Shown here: positions 57,534-64,000 of the stretch, piece after piece
Layout: every line of letters starts with the position of its first letter
How positions within the stretch are numbered: the stretch's first letter is position 1
Source: Atherinomorus stipes
Lineage: Eukaryota; Chordata; Actinopteri; Atheriniformes; Atherinidae
NCBI GenBank assembly: GCA_023101725.1
Contig: JALJCO010001078.1
Span: forward strand, 310,001-374,000
DNA length: 64,000 nucleotides
Reading direction: 5' to 3'
Notes under the pieces: model-generated
Told to the model about the DNA's origin: nothing
Seen by the model: only the letters and a program-made list of their open reading frames with translations
Database searches by the model: none
Made by a program: the position numbers and the translations under genes

Positions 57534-59740
57534 CCCCACGGCCAGGCCAGGGGCTTTGAGTGCTGGCTACACATCTGACTATCTCCCCTGAAGCCGCAGG
57601 GAGGTCTACAGAACAGCTTTCAGTGTTTCCTCCACATCCAGGTAGCAGCAACAGCTCCACACTGCAAGAAAGGTTAACTTTATTGTCTGTGCTTCTTGTA
57701 ATTATGGCAAATTTGAGCAAGAAACATAAAAGAAAAAGTTCTTTAAGAGGAAACACCTTAGAGAAAAGCCTTTTCCAACAAGGAAAGATAAAAGCGGTAA
57801 GATTTTCCATTCCTTAAAAGCAAATCCAAAACTGCGTCACTGACAAAAAGAATAGTCATGTTGTTGTGTAATCTCATTGTTTGAGCTGAAAGAAATAAAC
57901 CAAAAATAACAAAAGAGAAAGCAAGGAGGCAGAGAGAGGGAGATGAAGGCATAAATAATGCAGGAAAATGAGCGAGCAAAACGTCTCACACACTGGAAAT
58001 TATTAGCCTTTCTTCAGTCAGTGTTCCATTCAAGCAGAGATGATTATCAAGCTCAGCTGAAACAAAGCGCGTGTTTATGACAAAGCACAGTTTTCCCTCT
58101 AGTTTTAAACCATTTGAAATTGTATAAAAACACATTTGAATTTTGAACACTGAACTTGACAATAATCTGATTAGACCCTGAGAATCTAAAGTTTAACAAA
58201 CTCACAATTGAAAATAATTTCAGTGGTAAAATGATAGAGAAACATAAAAAAGACAGAATGACACGCAAAGGGACTGAGAAAGGAGGTGGAGGGCATGCCT
58301 ATTTAAAAAAATGAACTGCAGCAGAGATGTGCAAAGAAATAGAGGAAAGGTTGAAAAATGAGGAAAGAAGAGCCAAAGTTCATGCACGGACACTCCTTGT
58401 GATGCAGATAAAGATGCACACAGAATCACAGAACTGGGACTTGCCCTTTTACAGACAAAACACCCACTGTGGCTTAAATTGAGAAAGTTTGCATGAAGTT
58501 CTGAGTCTTATGCTCTTTTGTCACATGCATCAGTACCTTGAAATGACTGGACATTTGACAAGGAAAAAAGGCTTTAAATACAACCATGCAATCAGTTTTC
58601 TGTTGTACTTTGCAACAGTGCGTAGGGTTTTATTTTCTTGCAACTAAAAGAAGGCATTTTTGCTCCTGAACATTCTCCTACAAGAGGCTAACAGCAGAGA
58701 GGGACCATGCAACAGAGTGAATTGAATGGTCACACTCAGTCATAACACAGCCTACGTTCTGTCTGTGGATAAGTTCAAGCTATGAATAATAGGTTGTGAT
58801 ATCATGTCCTGCTGTAAAATAAGCTATGCAAATAAGCGTCACAGTGCAACAGGATTTGACAACTGGTATTTGAGGCACAGTGGTCAAGTCAAGTGCACAT
58901 CATTTGCAGAAGAGTATCTCCTCATCTCCAAAAGGCACATTTTTTAGCTTGCTCAGCCTCAGGAGCCAAAGTCTTGTGAAGCATTAAAATCTCAGTAATG
59001 TCCACATGTTCAGACACATGGGTGGTTGTGAAGAGTTGGTTGAGCATTGAGAGCAAGTCAGTCATTTCTGCATCAGCCTTTACTACACACAATCATTTCT
59101 ATTAAACATTTGTAATGATAAGATATTGTTTCTAAAGAGGAATTGATAAAGACTCAGGTAAAACTAAATATTAAGCATTTCTTTTCATCTGATGGTAATA
59201 CTGAGGCCCTAATGTGTATAAATGAAATCCTTTTCAAAACCTTTACAGTCCAGTTCTTGATCTCACTGAAGCATATCAGTATTTGTGTCATGTGCTGGGC
59301 TACCAGACACTGTCTTGGCATGTGTTGTGATTGCAGATAACTTCAGGTTTCAGCTTATGAACCATGGCATAAACATGGGATTTCCTTACTGGGGAGTGAC
59401 GCAGTTAGTAAAAGATAGAAAAACAATCTAAATGGCCCCCCTGACTCTCTGGGGTCTTTTATAGGTCCCACTGCAGATCTACTTTGCCATTTTTTTGTCA
59501 TACTGTAGTTCAATTTCTGCAAGAGAATAAACCTAGTTGAAGTGAATGCAAAAGAAGAAGTTTTTTTAAAAAGGAGACATTCTTCAAAAACCTGTCCTGA
59601 CTGGTCCATTGTGCATTTGAAGGTGCAACTGCACCACACCAGCCTAAGAAAGGGGAAGTATACCTCATCAAAAAAAAAGCAGAGAAGCCTGAATATATCT
59701 ATGACAGCACATGTTTTGCTTCTTCAGTGGTAGTCTTTAC

Positions 59741-59772
59741 CTCTCACTGTCTCCAACTTCATTTAAGATTGT
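59741..59772 (-). other. itpkb: Possible small ITPKB 5'UTR exon
   Basis: 32 bases bounded on the minus strand by TTTGTAG and GTAAAGAC. It would add an upstream ATG to the leader, opening a short uORF. Only the borders support it. Confidence 0.2.
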
Positions 59773-60330
59773 CTACAAAGACAACAAACACGTGCATTTA
59801 TCGTATTGTCAAATCAACAACTGACAGCGGCCATTAAACAAAACAGAGAAGCAAGTTATCTGCATCTAGCCCATAAACCCCTTTTATGCATCACCCTCTA
59901 AGGCTACTAACAAATGTGCTCCGTTAAGCACACATAAACCAATCAAACCTGCAACACTGTTGTCTTTATACTGGGTTTAGTGCACTTAAAACACTTCAGT
60001 GTTGTATGTGCTTCAGCTCAGTCTAATCTGTCAGATTGAGTGGGACTGCGTGAGCATTCAAACCATCCACTTGCCTACACAAGTGGGCAATAAACCTACA
60101 TACAGTTTGCTAAAAAGAAAATGTGATGGAGAAGTTTAGAAAGGACCGTGATGATGTCTGTTTCTTGGATTTTACAAGGAGAAATTTGAGATTCTTGATT
60201 AGGGGATGTTACAGCGAGATGCAAGACTCTCCCATGCTGTTTACTAGACCATTAAAATCCATTTTATACTGTATGACTGGGTGTGTCAGCTGGCTGAAGG
60301 AAGTTATATGTCAATAAGTGCAACAAAATT

Positions 60331-60669
60331 ATGGCAAATTACATTTTATATCATTTTTCCCACCAATATTACATGGGCATATTTGTTCCCATCAATTACG
60401 CAGAAGATTTGCAATTTCCGAAAACTTTCCTGGACAAAAATAAAGGTTTGAAAAGAGGGAAAATACAAAATTACGCATTCCATGTCAGAAAACTGTACAG
60501 TATCTACATTGCCAAACTCCTACCAGATGGCATTCTCATAAGTTCATCACTCCACCTAAAGTTCAAGGGTGAAGAACTCAAAACATTGGGATCGAAATTA
60601 TATACATCAAAACAATTAGTTGTAACAGAGTGGCCAAAAGCTATCATTTTGATTAAAATTGGTAGGTGA
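60331..60669 (+). other. Unexplained 112-codon ORF in ITPKB intron 1
   Basis: Open plus-strand frame with Lys/Ile/Leu/Tyr-rich, non-repetitive text, for example EDLQFPKTFLDKNKGLKRGK. No domain is recognised and there is no clear promoter, splice site or homology. In AT-rich DNA this length can arise by chance. Confidence 0.12.
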
Positions 60670-61529
60670 AATCAAATTTTAGACAAATATATTTGTACGT
60701 TCCATCTAAATGCATATTTCTTCTCTAACCATACTAAAACTCAATATTCCGGAGACGTGGACCCTTGATGAGGATGAAACACGCTGATTTCAAAGGTTAA
60801 TGAAAATGAAATGAAAATTTAAAAACACTTTAATCCCAAAGGGAAGCAAAAAAAAAAAAAAAAAGGTGGATGTGTTCTCATTGATTTGGCATAAAATAAT
60901 CTTCAGTTAGAGTCATTAAAATCATCTTTGAGCTGATTAAATTAATCATCTTTAAATACTTGGATGAGTTTCCAACTGCCAATTTTGGATCCTGGAAAAT
61001 ATTTAAGCCCAATATTAAACATCTGTCTCCTAAAATATTCTGCTGTAGCTCAATTTTCAAACAAAACAGTTTATTTAAGCAAATACGTTTGAAAAATGTG
61101 GTAAAAACTAACATTGTGACATTTAAATTTCTGTATAGCTGCATATTATAAACTGTTTGGCATCCAAAATGTTTAGATAATATGTTGAAAACCTTTTTAA
61201 AAACGGGAATTGGAATGAGTATACTATTTATCTTTCCACCGCAGATAAAAGTCCCAAAACATAACTATGATGGGGAGAAATTTCGCAAGGGGGTCTAATT
61301 TAAGGTTGTATTTGTATAGGGATACACACTTCAAAATTCCTCACATAGTTTAACTTCACTAAGTACTAAAAGGATGTGTGTAGGCCTATTCTCTACACAA
61401 CTTTCGCTGCTACCGCTTCAGCATGTCGTAGTGTTATTAAAGTGCAATAAAACAAATAACACAACAACCAGTAACAATAATGCTCACAGATGTAGGTGCT
61501 GACATGACAGTAGCCCGGTGTTATCTTAC

Positions 61530-62150
61530 CTCAGCCCCGTCCTGTCCTCTCCTCTGCGTCTCCGGGACACTTTTATTAGTCAGAGTAATATCACAGCCAG
61601 ATACCAACAGCAAGCTAAATCCCAGAGTAGTCTCCTCTGTCACCAAGTCTTCTACAGAATTACCGCGGTGCGCAAACTTATAGTTTTCTTTGCCGCTAAG
61701 GCTTTTTTAAAATATATATATATATATATATATATACTATTTTATCCTGGGCGAACTCATTTCGACGCACCCGTCGCTTTTTTTTCCCCTTTTTTTTTTA
61801 CCCCCTTTCACCCCAAATTGTTCCTCCGCGTAAGAAAAAAAACTCTAAAATGTCTTTATCTTCCACAAACATCTAGCTGCTTCCGACAAAAACCTCCAAG
61901 CCTCTTGGGCCGTCCAGCGGAAACAACTCCGCAGCCTGCCCGGGGGATGTGTAGTTTTCGGAGGGGAGATGTCTTGTTGTCACGCGTTGCTCGACACCTC
62001 TGTGTTGGTAGTACAGCAGCGTTGTGTCTCCGACTCTGAAGCCGGAAGCTACAAGCGCTGCCTTGACTCTCTCTCTCCCTCTCGCGGACTCGGTTCATTG
62101 GAAGGATAAAAAACTGAAAAGCCGAGCCGCTTTTCCCCCTTGTCTTCTTT
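61530..62150 (-). other. itpkb: ITPKB non-coding first exon
   Basis: A strong minus-strand donor, GGCTGAG|GTAAGATA, lies at 61530/61529, with CpG-richer sequence upstream. It fits the need for a 5' exon before the acceptor at 57661. The right border is an estimate. Confidence 0.5.
61712..61737. repeat. (TA)n microsatellite
   Basis: About 13 TA units within the presumed ITPKB leader/promoter region. Confidence 0.85.
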
Positions 62151-62240
62151 TAAAGAAAGGTTGTATAAGCACGTGCAGTCCGGGGAAACCCTTACACACG
62201 TGCACGCGTTACTCCAGCTACCACTGATGGACAAATAGTG
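61850..62240 (-). promoter_or_regulatory. itpkb: Probable ITPKB promoter, CpG-rich
   Basis: A local rise in CpG (GGCCGTCCAGCGG, TCTCGCGGACTCGG, CCGAGCCGC, CACGTGCACGCG) in an otherwise AT-rich region, directly upstream of or overlapping the inferred first exon. No TATA box is obvious. Confidence 0.45.
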
Positions 62241-63200
62241 GCTGCTGGAGTATAGAAAGCTTTAGAATCAGTAAAATGTAGACCATTCCTTCATATATTG
62301 GCCAAGAATGGGAAAAATATATGTTTTTGGATATTTGTATTTTTCAAAATGTATACATATATATACATAATGTATTCAAAGTGTATACATGTATTTGCAT
62401 AGTGTTAATTTTTCTGTAAATGGTGCAACATCATTCTACAGTGAAAATTTTAGAAAATGCTGATTGCTTAAATGTTAAACTCCAAGTTTGTTTTCAGTTT
62501 TTGTGCAATGCAGAATTCAAGTTTTCACATACCTCAGAAAGCTAAATAACTGTCCCGCTGATTAATAGCCTAGTTATAACTAAGTGCTCAATTGAACTGA
62601 AGTGAACAAATCATTCAAATGGGGGGAAAAACTTAAGATGGGATAAAAATTAAATGTGTTGTGTCTGTGTTATTGTATCCATGTATTAATTGTTTACTCG
62701 GTGTCCGCCTGTAATGAGAGCCGTGCTAGAAGTTGTTGTGTGGCCAGCAATGAAGAGGTAGTAAAATCAATTCTCCATTCACAGACAGCAATTGAGCTGC
62801 ACGATTTACTTTTTCATAAATGTGACTAAGACAAAATGTATCGTTTGTGATAAATCTAAATATAAGCTACAAAAAATGATAAAATTATGTCCCATTCAGC
62901 CATAATTCAAATGAATGATGCAGCTGGGTACTAAAATACTGTAGCCTATGTAGGCTGAGCTACATTGTTACGTTTTTTGATATGCACAAGGTTAAGCTAA
63001 GTGCTTGACAACAAAAAACAAGACAGAGCAAGGGGACAACGGGATTCTCTTATCTGCCTGTGTGGGATATAACATTTGTCCTAACTGTTTACATTTTATG
63101 AAGAGGATGTAAAAGCCATAAAAACCACCAGATGTGACCACTGTGCAAAGTTAATCATCCAAGAATGCTGAAGAGACACTCATAAAACGTTTGATTTGGC
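62241..63200. other. Intergenic sequence upstream of ITPKB
   Basis: AT-rich, no ORF or exon that I can support. Confidence 0.6.
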
Positions 63201-63204
63201 TTAA

Positions 63205-63738
63205 AGGTACAGAGTGCAAAAAAAAAAAAAAAAAAAAAATCAAAGGTCAATGGCAGAAAAATGTGATATATAATTAAAGACTGTGTTTCTTTTTATGGGT
63301 AATCTCTACACTAGAATAATTGTTATGTGTTTATTTTCTTAGAATAAGGAATTTATATCTACTTGCTGGGGCGTGCACATGGAGGCGGCCATATTTGTTC
63401 CACAATTTTTACTACGGTGTCCCTGAATGGACAAAACAATGTGTGTGAAGTGAGAAAAACTACCAGCTTTGTTCAGTGGGAGTTAGAGACTGTTTGGGAT
63501 CAGTAATGCCTTAAAAGATATTAACATAGTTACTCATAGTACAGTCATAGCTACACCTGAGACCACTGGATCCACTTACAGATGAAAACATCTTTATTTT
63601 CTGGGAGAATTTTGGCCACTAACAGCTACCATACTTTCACAAAAAAGGTGGAATGTGAAGTCATTTGAAAGAAAACATCTTTTCTTTCAAATAGCCATCT
63701 TTACCACTAGATGTCAGTAATTCTTACATACTGTACCT
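63205..63738. mobile_element. Miniature DNA element with AGGTACAG ends
   Basis: The ends AGGTACAGAGTG and CATACTGTACCT are imperfect inverted repeats flanked by TTAA on both sides (63201-63204, 63739-63742). The interior is non-coding, with a poly-A run of about 22 near 63218. The termini are shorter and less matched than those of the 35125 element, so the class is uncertain. Confidence 0.5.
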
Positions 63739-64000
63739 TTAAAGCAAGTGTTTCTTGTAATAGGTGAAGTATAAATCTGTACAGGACCAATGAGTAAACG
63801 AGTGTTGATGAAAGAATATATCATTGGCTTCAAAAATCAAAGTTATGCTGAGTTGGTAAAGGTGCTGACTATTATCAGAACTGACACATCTCTATGACAT
63901 ATATATTCACTCTGTCCAAAACGGGTTGGCCTCCTCAAAGATTTGAGAAGGCACCAGAGCAGCCCTCCTAAAACATCACTGACACTTGATTAAATGAAAC

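Overview
The window is vertebrate nuclear DNA, almost certainly from a ray-finned (teleost) fish. It has long introns with GT-AG borders, CA, TA and GATA microsatellites, short terminal-inverted-repeat transposons, tRNA-derived SINE remnants, and two fish-like orthologues of known vertebrate genes. I cannot name the species. A percomorph is plausible from the repeats and compact introns, but this is not proven.

Two protein-coding genes are solid, both on the minus strand and in tandem. COQ8A (ADCK3), the mitochondrial atypical kinase/ATPase of coenzyme Q synthesis, has 16 coding exons between 27402 (ATG) and 11401 (stop). They join in frame to 662 codons plus stop. ITPKB, inositol-1,4,5-trisphosphate 3-kinase B, has 11 coding exons between 57533 (ATG) and 36072 (stop), joining in frame to 776 codons plus stop. 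For every exon I checked the borders, the phases and the fit to the remembered human protein by eye.

Layout: 1-11.2 kb is the 3' flank of COQ8A. It has no gene I can prove, one foldback transposon and some decayed coding-like stretches. COQ8A occupies 11.4-30.1 kb with a non-coding first exon near 29.94 kb; its 4.7 kb intron 6 carries a complete hAT-type element with a perfect 8-bp target duplication. The 30.1-32.6 kb spacer holds the COQ8A promoter, a CTCF-like motif and long (TA)n and (GATA)n tracts. ITPKB spans about 32.6-62.2 kb. Its putative long 3'UTR contains a TTAA-flanked miniature element, its last intron another element, and its 13.4 kb intron 4 an RFX X-box next to a perfect CRE and a possible alternative exon with a membrane segment. 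The CpG-richer ITPKB promoter lies near 61.5-62.2 kb. The right end is intergenic and holds another miniature element.

The two genes do not act in one pathway. COQ8A supports ubiquinone synthesis at the inner mitochondrial membrane. ITPKB turns IP3 into IP4 under calcium/calmodulin control, in lymphocytes and neurons among others. Their adjacency reflects conserved vertebrate synteny (human 1q42), although the order and orientation appear changed. No bacterial-type operon, CRISPR array or convincing new defence-like system is present. The most interesting leads are the X-box/CRE module and the possible alternative ITPKB exon.
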